Source: Bacteroides neonati (lineage in GTDB: Bacteria; Bacteroidota; Bacteroidia; Bacteroidales; Bacteroidaceae). Taken from it: a stretch of 64,000 nucleotides of DNA. Every line of letters begins with the position of its first letter. The stretch's first letter is position 1. The notes below the pieces were generated by a model. That model did not search any database. It had not been told where the DNA came from and worked only from the letters and a program-made list of their open reading frames with translations. The stretch covers positions 208,814-272,813 of the forward strand of contig NZ_HG726021.1 of NCBI RefSeq assembly GCF_000499785.1, in the 5' to 3' direction. Below are positions 16,801-24,492 of the stretch, in pieces. The position numbers and the translations under genes are program-made.

Positions 16801-18086
16801 ATGGTATATCCTTTTGAGGTAGCAGCAGCAAGAGCAACGGCCGCTCTATACGCTCCGTAGGTAGCCACTAATGCCATGGTTGCCTTGCCGATCTTGTCGT
16901 AATTCTGTACAACAACCGATGCTGCCTCTATACTTCCTGCTATAAAGTCCTTATTGTGCTGTCCTATCTCATTTAACGCAGTGGTTACTGTATCTTGGAA
17001 GTTTGACATCTGACCCTCAATTGTCCCGGCAATTGATTTTGTGGTACCTGCAACTCCATCCATAGAAGCAAATTGCTCAATAGCCTTCATCACTGACTCG
17101 ACAGAGCGTTCAGCCTCTATCTTCATACCACGGAATGTAAGACTCACCTTTTTCCCTTCAGTAGAAACTTGTACCCCAAACTCTTTCCAGCGTTCCGGGT
17201 TGTTTATGTCAAGGATGGCCTCGTTTAGTTGCCCCATGGGTTTGGCGGTAACATTGGCAAAGTCTCCCAATTTACCGAATGTATCAATAGTAGGAGTAAC
17301 TCCACGATTTACTAATTTGATGAAATTATCCGTAAGATCATCTAACTGGAAGTTTGTTTCGGCCGCGAAAGTGGCGATATCGCTCATATACCGCTTGGCT
17401 AAAGCAGAATCTCCATTCAGTGCATTGGTTAAAACAGATTCATACTTCTGAAACATGCCGGTAACAGAAGTTATCTGCCCAAGTAGCTCCTTGACCGCAT
17501 ACACTCCACCAATAGATGCAAGAACTTTCTTGAAAGAGATTGACATACCACCATTGGCATCTACCACACTCTTTGTCTCATCCTTATAAAGAGCATATTC
17601 ATCACGTAGCTTCTTCACAGACAAACGGGCGTTCGATTGCTCTGTCTGTAATCCAAAAAGAACAGATTTTTCTTCTTGTAAAGCCTTTCTTGCCGCATTG
17701 AGTTCGCCCAAAGCGTTGCTTGACTGCAAGGGGTTATTTCGGACAGAACGATATGCATCAGATAGCTTTCTTACATCTGCCTCCACATCTTTGATAACTA
17801 CTTTCTGATTGGTTATCTTTTGCGTGAGATCATTTACCGACTGCGATGATTGATATATCTTTGTCTTAAAATCACTCTCCATTATGGCACCTGCCTTGGC
17901 GGCTTCAGTCGTTAGTTTTGTGAACTCTTGTGTAGCGGCACCAATTTGAGTCTGCAATGCTTTTGCGGCCGCTGGTGCCTTGTTCACATCCATAGACATA
18001 AGTTCCTGCTTTAGCTTGGAAATTTCCTGTCTAAGCTGAATAACGCGATCCACATCTGAACCGACTTTGAAGTATAATTTTGCCAT
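13824..18086 (-). CDS. Tail tape measure protein
   Basis: 1420 residues, the longest gene of the module. The N-terminal coiled coil (VDRVIQLRQEISKLKQELMS) is followed by a hydrophobic stretch around 410-490 (YGAYRAAVALAAATSKGY, VIAAVAIVGVASAMWAF), long charged coiled coils, and a second Gly/Ala-rich region near 1090-1130. This is the typical build of tape measures, which set tail length and are ejected with the genome. At roughly 0.15 nm per residue it implies a tail near 200 nm. It lies downstream of the tail chaperone genes as expected. Confidence 0.92.
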   Translation of the reverse strand: MAKLYFKVGSDVDRVIQLRQEISKLKQELMSMDVNKAPAAAKALQTQIGAATQEFTKLTTEAAKAGAIMESDFKTKIYQSSQSVNDLTQKITNQKVVIKDVEADVRKLSDAYRSVRNNPLQSSNALGELNAARKALQEEKSVLFGLQTEQSNARLSVKKLRDEYALYKDETKSVVDANGGMSISFKKVLASIGGVYAVKELLGQITSVTGMFQKYESVLTNALNGDSALAKRYMSDIATFAAETNFQLDDLTDNFIKLVNRGVTPTIDTFGKLGDFANVTAKPMGQLNEAILDINNPERWKEFGVQVSTEGKKVSLTFRGMKIEAERSVESVMKAIEQFASMDGVAGTTKSIAGTIEGQMSNFQDTVTTALNEIGQHNKDFIAGSIEAASVVVQNYDKIGKATMALVATYGAYRAAVALAAATSKGYTIAQVAQYNILLLSEKAQKALNLAVLKNPYVIAAVAIVGVASAMWAFHDSTTAAEKAQKRFNETSSNQKKQLDDLKNGVDGLISVIKSETSTQYDKIKSYKELQKLMPAVFSNMDIETLKLMDILSLNKQIAEEVNRRERVGAKTNAVLRQNELNDINARIDKMKNTPGRGEYLMRLEEEKKVAEESVKIANKAVEDIVKIQNEANKPKSEKSKIQNKEYWEDQKKSAEKALADIDSKQKKLLDSGKFDGIDAKVVQNYKSQSKMLKEAQEELKVYDMPGKNNKEESAAEKLRKQNDKVSGIEEKNARERIRRTEDIWNQLWQGYIDLMDEGGDKTLAQMELNHEKELQAIDREKEDLIEKYKEVAKAEFDAKENVKKIENPQYKMKSFNGSGISLSSIDTTQLDEKYKVALDRQSKAVKAYYELEKQALNEYLIEYGTYQQKRQAIIDNGEVKKKGKNDWEKKSIDQETKKLLAGIDDEAQRKTSIITKLFSDMSMRTVADIRLIANEAKNMLDYVNGGEFKTDSNGIGLFGITKEQFDILSKSPEKLESIKNEIANVNREADAAETALGKMATGLKKVFSSNPVKFKEGLSNLSDGMNQLTQSGKFLSESLSSLGDSLGSGALNEIASGVDVAMDAMSSTMDGAKAGAAFGPWGAPAGAAIGMVTSLASSFAKIHDAKNEKRIQVLQGQIEVLEKTYDTLGESIEKAYSKDASRLIAQQNTLLEQQKVLIRNQIAEEEQKKKSDSGRIEDWKKQIEDINKLIGENKVKLVDAIFGEDIKSAIDNFAQSYADTWTSNENRAKSAKDTVKDMMRQMVTESIKAAIQSSKSMEQIRTKLQEFYADNVLSGWEQNYIYNMAEELQKELDKQFGWADSLMKDDKSSQDSTKGTFQAMSQDTGDELNGRFTALQISNEEIKNQGILQAQSLEILSAKTDAILFVSTETRDIADETRTILANSYIELLQISENTGESAKHLKDIKSDIAEVKRNTGRI

Positions 18087-18335
18087 CTACTTTTTCCTCC
18101 TTCTTCTTTCTGCCATTTCTTTTCCTGATTCTTTTTTCACAATACTACCGGTGACAATGTGTAATTTATCTTTCTGCATCAGAATTAAATTACGATAAGG
18201 GATGATCTCATAAACCTCTCTATAAGAAAGATGAAGATTCTCTATAAACGAGGATATCTGCCCTAACATGGTTTCATTACCTGCTATTTCGCTTTTGCCG
18301 CCATCCCTGTCACGTTCTTCAGACAAGCGGCACAT
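18087..18335 (-). CDS. Downstream tail-chaperone ORF (probable -1 frameshift extension)
   Basis: Open frame of 82 codons overlapping the preceding gene by 52 bases in the -1 frame; an internal ATG at 18269 would give a 60-residue protein. In siphophages the two tail assembly chaperones are usually expressed from overlapping frames by a -1 ribosomal slip. Near the end of the upstream gene the sequence GGCAAAAGC offers an A-AAA slip for tRNA-Lys, though it is not a classical heptamer. Either mode leaves this sequence directly before the tape measure. Confidence 0.6.
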   Translation of the reverse strand: MCRLSEERDRDGGKSEIAGNETMLGQISSFIENLHLSYREVYEIIPYRNLILMQKDKLHIVTGSIVKKESGKEMAERRRRKK

Positions 18336-18697
18336 TCGAAAAAATCATCTCCTCCGATCAATGGGATTATGTTATCTGTGGCCATTTTCAGCTCTTGCAG
18401 TGTGGCAGATTCCAACACTTTCTCAATCTTGCTAGCCTTCCATCTCCAAAATCTTACATCACCAACAATAAGAGCCGCCAACCCTTTAATGATATGGGAA
18501 GCGTTCCCGGGAATCTCACCAATTACACTCAACCTAGTATATTCGCCATCTATCCCAATTTTCGAGAATGAAGAAATAGCTCTACAAATCACCTTGATAG
18601 TTGGCGGATAAACAGTGTACACTTGCTTTCCAATCATAACGGTGACAAAGCTGTTTTCTAAAATGCTATCAGAAATTAACTCAGCTGCTTTATTCAT
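18284..18697 (-). CDS. Tail assembly chaperone
   Basis: 137 residues of largely helical sequence, placed between the tail tube protein and the tape measure, the position of gpG-type chaperones that coat the tape measure during tail assembly. Its 3' end overlaps the downstream chaperone frame (see the entry at 18087). Confidence 0.65.
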   Translation of the reverse strand: MNKAAELISDSILENSFVTVMIGKQVYTVYPPTIKVICRAISSFSKIGIDGEYTRLSVIGEIPGNASHIIKGLAALIVGDVRFWRWKASKIEKVLESATLQELKMATDNIIPLIGGDDFFECAACLKNVTGMAAKAK

Positions 18698-18705
18698 ACG
18701 ATTTA

Positions 18706-18746
18706 ATTAAAAAGGGCGAGGCAGCTTTCTCACTACTCCGCCCTTT
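18706..18746 (-). terminator. Terminator after the major tail protein
   Basis: AAAGGGCG and CGCCCTTT pair across about 20 bases, with T-rich sequence on the minus-strand 3' side. It probably lowers transcription past the abundant tail tube gene. Confidence 0.6.
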
Positions 18747-18766
18747 ATTATACAATACAATAGACT

Positions 18767-19318
18767 TTAACCAGCCGGTGTTACTTCCGAATCATCAAAC
18801 CAATACTCAGAGCTTACACCAGTGATCCCCGGTTCGAGTTGAGTCGCGGATACGGCCAGACCAATAGCTTTGTCTGTGTTGGCCTGACGGGCTGAGATGG
18901 AAGCTTTAGGGAACACCAACCAAACATTATCTTCGGTTAGTGCGATAAGGCATTTATGGATATTCACCTTACCATCTGCACGCTTCCAACCGGTAGCTTT
19001 TTTATTACCATCTGAACCCGTCTCAATCACAAGACCACCCATAAGGTCAGCTTTCGTCTTATAGTCATAGGCACCGATGGTAAAGTTAATTTTCACCTCT
19101 CCCATCTTAAGATCCTCACGATATGTTTTACCAGTGAGTTGATTCGTATAAGGAGTTCTGCTTGCCTCTGTTTCTTCAACTTGCCACGTCTCACCGTGAA
19201 CGTTATCTATCTCGGTAGCCGCTGCAATAATTTTCTCCAATGAGATACCTGTCAAGTCTGCTGTAACGACACTGGTTGCAGCGTACAATAATCTTTTAAT
19301 TCCTACTGCGCTAATCAT
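18767..19318 (-). CDS. Major tail (tube) protein
   Basis: 183 residues, beta-rich, beginning MISAVGIKRLLYAATSVV, with NQLTGKTYREDLKMGEVKIN and a MGGLVIETGSDGNKKATGW region that fit tube-protein families (gpV-like fold). Placed after the tail terminator and before the chaperones, and followed by a terminator, as for a highly expressed tube subunit. Family assignment is by position and general build. Confidence 0.75.
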   Translation of the reverse strand: MISAVGIKRLLYAATSVVTADLTGISLEKIIAAATEIDNVHGETWQVEETEASRTPYTNQLTGKTYREDLKMGEVKINFTIGAYDYKTKADLMGGLVIETGSDGNKKATGWKRADGKVNIHKCLIALTEDNVWLVFPKASISARQANTDKAIGLAVSATQLEPGITGVSSEYWFDDSEVTPAG

Positions 19319-19710
19319 AACTTTACGTTTAATATTTCAAATAAAATTCTCACATTCACAAAATGACACTTCAAAGCTGTGTCCGCTTCCGTTCCGATTG
19401 AGTCGATAGAATAACGATACCTAGTTACGTCATAGGTATTTACTACATCATCCAATAGTTTGTTGGCCTGTCTCTCAAGCTCATTCAAGCGAATGGAATT
19501 AGCGGAGTTCTCACTTAAATCAGGGACACAAAGATTCACTTCAGCGAAAGACTTTTTCCAATAAGTTCCCGGCTGCTGTTTCTTTGTATGGATGGCAATT
19601 CTTTCAGAGGTCAATTCACCCGTCAGAGTTTCCCCAGATGGCACTATATCTATTCCGAAAACCTTGCAGTCCCGATAGAGAATGTTTCCTATGTCGGTAG
19701 TGGTTATCAT
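19315..19710 (-). CDS. Tail terminator protein
   Basis: 131 residues; overlaps the tube gene start by 4 bases. MITTTDIGNILYRDCKVFGI and the central TKKQQPGTYWKKSFAEVNLCVPD fit a tail-completion protein in the slot immediately before the tube protein. It would cap the tube and join it to the head. Confidence 0.6.
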   Translation of the reverse strand: MITTTDIGNILYRDCKVFGIDIVPSGETLTGELTSERIAIHTKKQQPGTYWKKSFAEVNLCVPDLSENSANSIRLNELERQANKLLDDVVNTYDVTRYRYSIDSIGTEADTALKCHFVNVRILFEILNVKL

Positions 19711-20003
19711 TCAAATTCTTCTTTTAATCGTTTCTCCGCAAATAAAGCGGCACTACTCAAAACATCAAACCCTTTAGCTTCAACGAAAGAAGCGTATTCT
19801 ACTTCGTTTTTCAGCGTTAAACCCGTTTCGTCTACATCGTACTCATTGGACGTTCTCAAAGTCAGCGTATGGTCTTGATAATTTCCATGTTCCTCTGCGT
19901 ACTTAACGGCTTCATCGCCTACGTCAATCATCTTCTTCTCAACTTCCCATTCACCTTCTTGAAAGAAAGCATCCACATCCGAAAAATCAAACTCTACACC
20001 CAT
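19707..20003 (-). CDS. Head-tail joining protein, HK97 gp10-like
   Basis: 98 residues; FDFSDVDAFFQEGEWEVEKK at the start and a conserved EHGNYQDHTLTLRTSNEYDV region, which matches the pattern of HK97-gp10/neck proteins (short tested substrate-like loop, then LR-S). Overlaps both neighbours by 4-10 bases. Confidence 0.6.
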   Translation of the reverse strand: MGVEFDFSDVDAFFQEGEWEVEKKMIDVGDEAVKYAEEHGNYQDHTLTLRTSNEYDVDETGLTLKNEVEYASFVEAKGFDVLSSAALFAEKRLKEEFE

Positions 20004-20317
20004 ACCTCGGAGTAGTTAAGCATATTCAATTGCTTCACCATGTAAACCAAGCCCTTACCTCTTACTTCTTCACCATTCATACAGCGAATAGAATCACCTG
20101 CTTTTACAGATATCTTCCCGCTGCACACAATATGATAAGCCGGACGGTAAACGGATCCATTGTCAGAAGTAAACTCTTTGGTCGAGTTGTCATCACAACG
20201 GCACTTGCATACATCTACCCAACTCTCACCACCTGTTCCGGGAATAGGTCTGCCATAATCATCTTTTTCAAGTGGCTTGACTACCTTAACTTGTAATGTG
20301 TGAGGTGAATAAATCAT
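19994..20317 (-). CDS. Head-tail connector (stopper-type) protein
   Basis: 107 residues of beta-strand character (LQVKVVKPLEKDDYGRPIPG; CRCDDNSTKEFTSDNGSV). Size and position between the adaptor and gp10-like gene match head completion proteins that plug the portal. Confidence 0.6.
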   Translation of the reverse strand: MIYSPHTLQVKVVKPLEKDDYGRPIPGTGGESWVDVCKCRCDDNSTKEFTSDNGSVYRPAYHIVCSGKISVKAGDSIRCMNGEEVRGKGLVYMVKQLNMLNYSEVWV

Positions 20318-20628
20318 AAGAACGTAACTTTAGGTTTAACATTGAGTTCATCTTTCAAACCGTACTGTTTGCAGGCAAAAGAATAGTATTGCTTAATCCC
20401 TTCGATGTTCCAAGACATAGAGAAACCGCTTTCACCGATTGAAGTAGCACGAAGCAAAAGAGAGGGGATGAACTTCGCAATCGCCACCGTAACACGACTG
20501 TGGCAATCCTGATTCATCTCATCCTCTCCGCTTATCTTCGAGTTCAGACACACATCCAAAAGGTCAGCCTCCGACAGCTGAATGCCGAAGGTCTGGAACT
20601 TCTGTGTTATGTAGTCTTTTACTGTCAT
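20314..20628 (-). CDS. Head-tail adaptor protein (DUF6706-like)
   Basis: 104 residues, MTVKDYITQKFQTFGIQLSE, helical. This resembles the small helical adaptor proteins of Bacteroides siphophages. First of the head-tail connector genes after the capsid cluster; overlaps the next gene by 4 bases. Confidence 0.6.
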   Translation of the reverse strand: MTVKDYITQKFQTFGIQLSEADLLDVCLNSKISGEDEMNQDCHSRVTVAIAKFIPSLLLRATSIGESGFSMSWNIEGIKQYYSFACKQYGLKDELNVKPKVTFL

Positions 20629-20948
20629 ATCTCAATAGCTAATGCTTTCTTCAAAGCGGAAGTCTTTTCTTCATCAAGCCCTGTTACTTTTACCAAAAGA
20701 GTTTCCTCCTTCATGTTCATGGTAGCTTGCTCATTGATAGACTTCAATGCTTCAACCAACTCTTTCTTCTCGAACTCCTTTTCAAAGAGGGGGATTTTAA
20801 CTTCCTTCTTCTCTTCGATAGGATCTGCCAGTCCACGAGCTTTCAAGTCCTCAACACGGGATTCGTCCTCTATTTCAATAATCTGCCCCGGTTTGTACAA
20901 CTGCTTGGTAAACTTGTCTTGAAATTCACTGATTACATTTAGTTTCAT
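20625..20948 (-). CDS. Hypothetical head protein, 107 aa
   Basis: Starts at the ATG at 20948, which is preceded by a near-perfect ribosome-binding sequence AAGGAGGT. Begins MKLNVISEFQDKFTKQLYKP and has a highly charged centre (EEKKEVKIPLFEKEFEKKEL). Directly follows the major capsid gene; small proteins in this slot are often rho-like N-terminal or head-decoration factors, but I cannot name it. Confidence 0.6.
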   Translation of the reverse strand: MKLNVISEFQDKFTKQLYKPGQIIEIEDESRVEDLKARGLADPIEEKKEVKIPLFEKEFEKKELVEALKSINEQATMNMKEETLLVKVTGLDEEKTSALKKALAIEI

Positions 20949-20958
20949 AAGCACCTCC

Positions 20959-22077
20959 TTATCCCTGCGGGATGTTGTTAATGGTTGATAAATCGAAGTT
21001 TGTAATCAGGTTAGGATTGCTGATCTGCGGAATCCACTCTGCGGTGTACTCCATGTAACGACCATTCTTGTCACGGTAGTTAGAGATAAGCATCTGACCG
21101 TCTGCCTTAGTATAGGTACGTCCCTGTACGGGGTCAGTAGCTTCATACGGAGTGTGGTGGCGCATATAACCGATTTGGTCTTGAGGCAACAGAGAGATAC
21201 GGTTGTCCGCATAAATCTGCACATTCTTACCTGTCTGGTCTTTTACGTAGTCCTCCTTGATGTCGATTGCCGGAAGTCCAATACCTGTAAATACCTGAGA
21301 AGCCAAAGCAGAAGAAATCAAGCCGGTGCTCAAGTTCATTTCGTTGGAGCCGAGAATCATCTTGTAGCTATCACCAAATTCAGAAGAACCAAGAATGTTC
21401 TTATTGAACGTGGCACGGGTCATAACCATCTTCTGGTAACGTCCGTAGTCAGGAGCGATGGCATTCAGTCTCTCTCTCAAGTAAGAGATAAATTTGTTTT
21501 TTCCATCTACAACTACATCGGAAGCTGCCGGAGTGATAAAGTTGAACGGAAGCTCGATTTCCAACAAGTCCGGTGCATTCTGTTCACTCTTGGCAGCGTC
21601 TTTGTTCTTCACAAGAGCCGAACCAGTCATAATCAAAGAAGCCACAACAATATCCATACGCTTGTGAGCGGCTAACATCGTTTGACGGAAGTCGTCTTGA
21701 ATGAAGTTCACAATCTCGTTCATTGCAGTAGCCTGGTCGGCTGCCTTGGCTTGATTGAACTTGTCAATCAAATCCTGCAACTCAGAAAGGCGGTCGATAG
21801 ACATCTGGTAAGCGTCACCCAGGTAGGCGATTTCACCATAGCCGGAACCGATGTTTCTGCGTTCGCGGATCGGTTTTTCTCCGAAACGGGAATTGATAGA
21901 ACCTGCCATCACACCAGATATCTGACCGATATAGTCTTTGAACACACGGGTTGTTACTTGACGGAAGGTAAGATACTGTTGCCAATAAATTGCGTCTTTA
22001 CGTGTCTGATTAACACGTTGGATGATGGCACTTACGATACCGGCATCACTAAATAGGGTTTCAATAGTTAAAAACAT
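20959..22077 (-). CDS. Major capsid protein
   Basis: 372 residues, with the gpE/HK97-fold pattern: an N-terminal arm, a region GEKPIRERRNIGSGYGEIAY, a helix-rich segment, and a C-terminal half ending SNPNLITNFDLSTINNIPQG. Preceded by AAGGAGGT 7 bases before the ATG, the strongest translation signal in the window, as expected for the most abundant virion protein. Lies downstream of scaffold and a head-fibre-like gene. Confidence 0.85.
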   Translation of the reverse strand: MFLTIETLFSDAGIVSAIIQRVNQTRKDAIYWQQYLTFRQVTTRVFKDYIGQISGVMAGSINSRFGEKPIRERRNIGSGYGEIAYLGDAYQMSIDRLSELQDLIDKFNQAKAADQATAMNEIVNFIQDDFRQTMLAAHKRMDIVVASLIMTGSALVKNKDAAKSEQNAPDLLEIELPFNFITPAASDVVVDGKNKFISYLRERLNAIAPDYGRYQKMVMTRATFNKNILGSSEFGDSYKMILGSNEMNLSTGLISSALASQVFTGIGLPAIDIKEDYVKDQTGKNVQIYADNRISLLPQDQIGYMRHHTPYEATDPVQGRTYTKADGQMLISNYRDKNGRYMEYTAEWIPQISNPNLITNFDLSTINNIPQG

Positions 22078-22088
22078 GTCTTACCTCC

Positions 22089-22676
22089 TTATTCGTTAAA
22101 TTCAAACCAACCTTTCAAGCTCTCCTTGTCTTTCTCGGAGAATGGCATAGCCAACTTGTCAGGCTCTATCTCTGCGGCAGTACGGAGCAATGCCACTAAC
22201 ACGATACCGCTTTCAACCTTCGTTCTTTCGTAAAGGGCAGAGTTAGCGGTGTATTTCTGCTTCAGCCCGTCAACGGCTACAGACTCGAAAAGAACAGCAT
22301 CTTTTACAACAGCTTCACCGAAAGCGGCTTCGGTAGTCAATACGTCATAAGCCTTGTTAGACTTGTCGATAGCTGCAACCTTCGCGCCCTTAGAACCGTT
22401 ACCAATGAACATACCGGCATAAGCCAATGAGTTCTTAGCTACCTTGATAGCTGTACCGGAAGTATACGCTTCGATTACTTTCACATTTCTCACCGGATAT
22501 GCAAACTTATTCTTCAAGTCTGCATAAATCGGCACAAAAGAAGGAAGGAAACTTCCCTCTACCAAGTTCGTTGTTACGAGCTTGAACGGTCCACGTCTGC
22601 GGATTCCGGTCTGAACGTCATAGCGTTCTTCCGTTTCCACGACAGGCTCCAAATCATACTTAAATCCTGATGCCAT
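22089..22676 (-). CDS. Head fibre/decoration-type protein
   Basis: 195 residues, beta-rich, with an N-terminal MASGFKYDLEPVVETEERYD and a repeated GTAIKVAKNSLAYAGMFIG-type strand region. Head-fibre proteins occupy the slot between scaffold and capsid in Bacteroides siphophages. Assignment by position and length. Confidence 0.55.
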   Translation of the reverse strand: MASGFKYDLEPVVETEERYDVQTGIRRRGPFKLVTTNLVEGSFLPSFVPIYADLKNKFAYPVRNVKVIEAYTSGTAIKVAKNSLAYAGMFIGNGSKGAKVAAIDKSNKAYDVLTTEAAFGEAVVKDAVLFESVAVDGLKQKYTANSALYERTKVESGIVLVALLRTAAEIEPDKLAMPFSEKDKESLKGWFEFNE

Positions 22677-22678
22677 AA

Positions 22679-23320
22679 TTAATTCTTGTTTTGTTCAACA
22701 ATAGTTTTTGTACCCTCGTTAATCATATTGGCGATGTTCTCCGTTTCCGTTTTCACTTCGCCACCAGTATCAGGAGGGATTACTCCTTTGAGCCCTTCAT
22801 TGGTAAACGTCTGCTTCGCGTCCTTGAAATAAGTGTCTAAGTCCGCATCATCAGCGATTTTCAACATGGGTAAAAGGGTTTCGGGAATACCATACTCTTT
22901 TGCCTTAGCTTGAATCTGCGCACCACGGATGTTCTGCGCTTCCTTCTGCTCGTAACCGGCAAGTTTTTCAGAAAGGGTCTTATTGGAATCAATAAGCGAC
23001 TGTGCCCATGCGGGAACATCTTCTTTCTTCTCTTGCGGATTTGGGTTAGGGTTCGGATTTGGATTCTCGATTGGTTTACCGTCTTTAAGGTTATGCTTCT
23101 TCTCGTAGTTCTGAACTGACTTGAATGTAGCATCCCCGGCACGGAAATCACCATAGGAATTTAGCACGTCCGTAAAACCTACTCCCTCCACAATGGTAGG
23201 TACTTGGCTTGCGTCCGTTACACCCTCTGCCTTTTTAGTGGCTATTCGAGTAAGCGTAGCAGCGTCCACACCCGAAAACTTCGTTTGTAGCCCTGCTAAG
23301 ATTTGTTCTAAAATTGTCAT
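22679..23320 (-). CDS. Scaffold protein
   Basis: 213 residues, strongly charged and helical, with a low-complexity NPNPNPNPNP stretch at about residues 86-95 and a long coiled-coil region (DSNKTLSEKLAGYEQKEAQN). Position after the portal/insert region and before capsid genes and acidic composition fit a capsid scaffold, comparable to GP20-type minor structural proteins. Confidence 0.75.
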   Translation of the reverse strand: MTILEQILAGLQTKFSGVDAATLTRIATKKAEGVTDASQVPTIVEGVGFTDVLNSYGDFRAGDATFKSVQNYEKKHNLKDGKPIENPNPNPNPNPQEKKEDVPAWAQSLIDSNKTLSEKLAGYEQKEAQNIRGAQIQAKAKEYGIPETLLPMLKIADDADLDTYFKDAKQTFTNEGLKGVIPPDTGGEVKTETENIANMINEGTKTIVEQNKN

Positions 23321-23399
23321 ACCGTATGAATTTGATTATAAATTTCGTAACTCAAAAATACTATCAATTTAGAGAATTGATAAATATTTAGGTTTCCCA

Positions 23400-23427
23400 T
23401 TCACGACAATCAATCCATTGTCGTGAA
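23400..23427. promoter_or_regulatory. Perfect palindrome TTCACGACAAT (copy 2)
   Basis: Eleven-base arms TTCACGACAAT and ATTGTCGTGAA around the spacer CAATCC. Arms are identical to the copy at 31178-31205. It lies about 80 bases upstream of the scaffold-capsid genes, where a late promoter is expected. Confidence 0.7.
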
Positions 23428-23484
23428 TACGGTATAAAAGTACTAGGTAAGTAGTTGGAATGGAAATAATTGAGAGGGAGAGTC

Positions 23485-23505
23485 TTCACAATTCGGTTAT
23501 TGTGG
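23485..23505. promoter_or_regulatory. Related shorter palindrome (copy 3)
   Basis: TTCACAAT, spacer TCGGTT, ATTGTGG. It keeps the 6-nt spacer and the outer TTCAC/GTG of the longer copies but lacks the central CGAC. Upstream of copy 2, in front of the scaffold gene. Confidence 0.4.
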
Positions 23506-23548
23506 GAAAATAAACATAAAAAGGCTCTAAAACCGAAGTAATAGAGCA

Positions 23549-23582
23549 TAAAAAAAGCCGTGCACCAATAAAAGAGCACGGC
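23549..23582 (-). terminator. Terminator of the HigBA-type operon
   Basis: GCCGTGC and GCACGGC pair around a 12-nt loop and are followed on the minus strand by six T. It isolates the toxin-antitoxin genes from the scaffold-capsid transcript. Confidence 0.8.
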
Positions 23583-23593
23583 ATAATTTGAAT

Positions 23594-23956
23594 TTAAAAT
23601 CCCAGCATCGCAGCCGGAGGTATATTTAATACACGGCAGAGCAAACGGGCAATCTTTAAAGTCGGTTCTGATCGTCCGGAAAGATAGTCATTGACACGCG
23701 AAGGACTTACTCCTATTTCACCTGCAAGTTGCCTTTGTGTCATTCCCTTTTCTTCAAGGGATAATTCAATCAGTTCTGAAACGGTTGGCTTTGCAATTGG
23801 ATAATGTTCCTTTTCATAGGCAATCACTAGATCGGACACAACAGAGAGCTCAACCGCGTTCTTGTCGTTTGCGGGTGTACTATCGTCAACCAATGGTAAG
23901 AGTTCCTCTACTCTTTCCAATGCGAATTCGTATTGTTCTTTCGTTATTTTAGTCAT
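23594..23956 (-). CDS. higA: HigA-type antitoxin (XRE HTH)
   Basis: 120 residues. The C-terminal XRE domain reads GMTQRQLAGEIGVSPSRVND and LKIARLLCRVLNIPPAAML; the N-terminal half binds the toxin in HigA proteins. Lies 10 bases after the toxin gene, toxin-first order as in higBA. Located between portal and scaffold, an unusual place for a TA pair, so it is cargo inside the structural operon with its own promoter and terminator. Confidence 0.8.
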   Translation of the reverse strand: MTKITKEQYEFALERVEELLPLVDDSTPANDKNAVELSVVSDLVIAYEKEHYPIAKPTVSELIELSLEEKGMTQRQLAGEIGVSPSRVNDYLSGRSEPTLKIARLLCRVLNIPPAAMLGF

Positions 23957-23966
23957 ATCCTATATT

Positions 23967-24266
23967 TTAAATGGTTGAACAATCTATTTTATCATACTCT
24001 TTATGGGTACACACCTTACGAATAAAAATATATCCCATCGTAAACTTAACAACGACTATCAGTCGATAATTGTTGCCTTTGATATTGAAAACATAGTGTT
24101 GGTTGCCTACATAATCGACTGAAAGAAAATCTACCTTAATATCAGACAGATTTTTCCATTCCGCTTTTTCAGCTACATCATACCAACGTTCAAGAGCTAT
24201 GCGTGAATCTTCATAACCTTTGGTTTCGTAGAACTCTTTCAGCTTTTTATGTGATACTATTCTCAT
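23967..24266 (-). CDS. higB: HigB-type mRNA interferase toxin
   Basis: 99 residues matching the HigB/RelE-like family: MRIVSHKKLKEFYE at the start, VFNIKGNNYRLIVVVKF in the core, and FIRKVCTHKEYDKID at the end. HigB cuts mRNA on the ribosome. Its upstream region carries repeated GAATTAATTC sites and a -7 element (TATTTTTG), so the pair is probably autoregulated. Confidence 0.8.
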   Translation of the reverse strand: MRIVSHKKLKEFYETKGYEDSRIALERWYDVAEKAEWKNLSDIKVDFLSVDYVGNQHYVFNIKGNNYRLIVVVKFTMGYIFIRKVCTHKEYDKIDCSTI

Positions 24267-24293
24267 GTATTATATCATTTGATGCAAAAATAC

Positions 24294-24354
24294 GAATTAA
24301 TTTTGAATTATAGAATTAATTCAGCATAAATATTTTATAAAATAGAATTAATTC
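24294..24354. repeat. Operator-like repeats GAATTAATTC upstream of higB
   Basis: The palindrome GAATTAATTC occurs exactly at 24313-24322 and 24345-24354, and as GAATTAATTT at 24294-24303. The spacing between the two perfect copies is 32 bases, about three helical turns. Likely HigA binding sites. Confidence 0.55.
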
Positions 24355-24406
24355 AAATAAAAAAGGCGAAGTAAAAACTCCGCCAATTATAAATAGCCTA
24401 ACATTA

Positions 24407-24492
24407 TTACTTCGTATAAGGAGGGGGAATATCTTTCTTTCTTGCTTCCTGTTCTTCTTTGATTTCTTTCAGTTCTTCATCCAGTCGACTTA
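24407..24492 (-). pseudogene. Leftover C-terminal tail of a portal gene
   Basis: A short frame reads ISRLDEELKEIKEEQEARKK then DIPPPYTK and stop. It aligns with the C-terminus of the intact portal protein (DRIEEEIAEIKEEQEEKRNS). No start codon. This looks like the 3' end of a former portal gene left behind when the DUF4145 gene and toxin pair entered. Confidence 0.55.
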
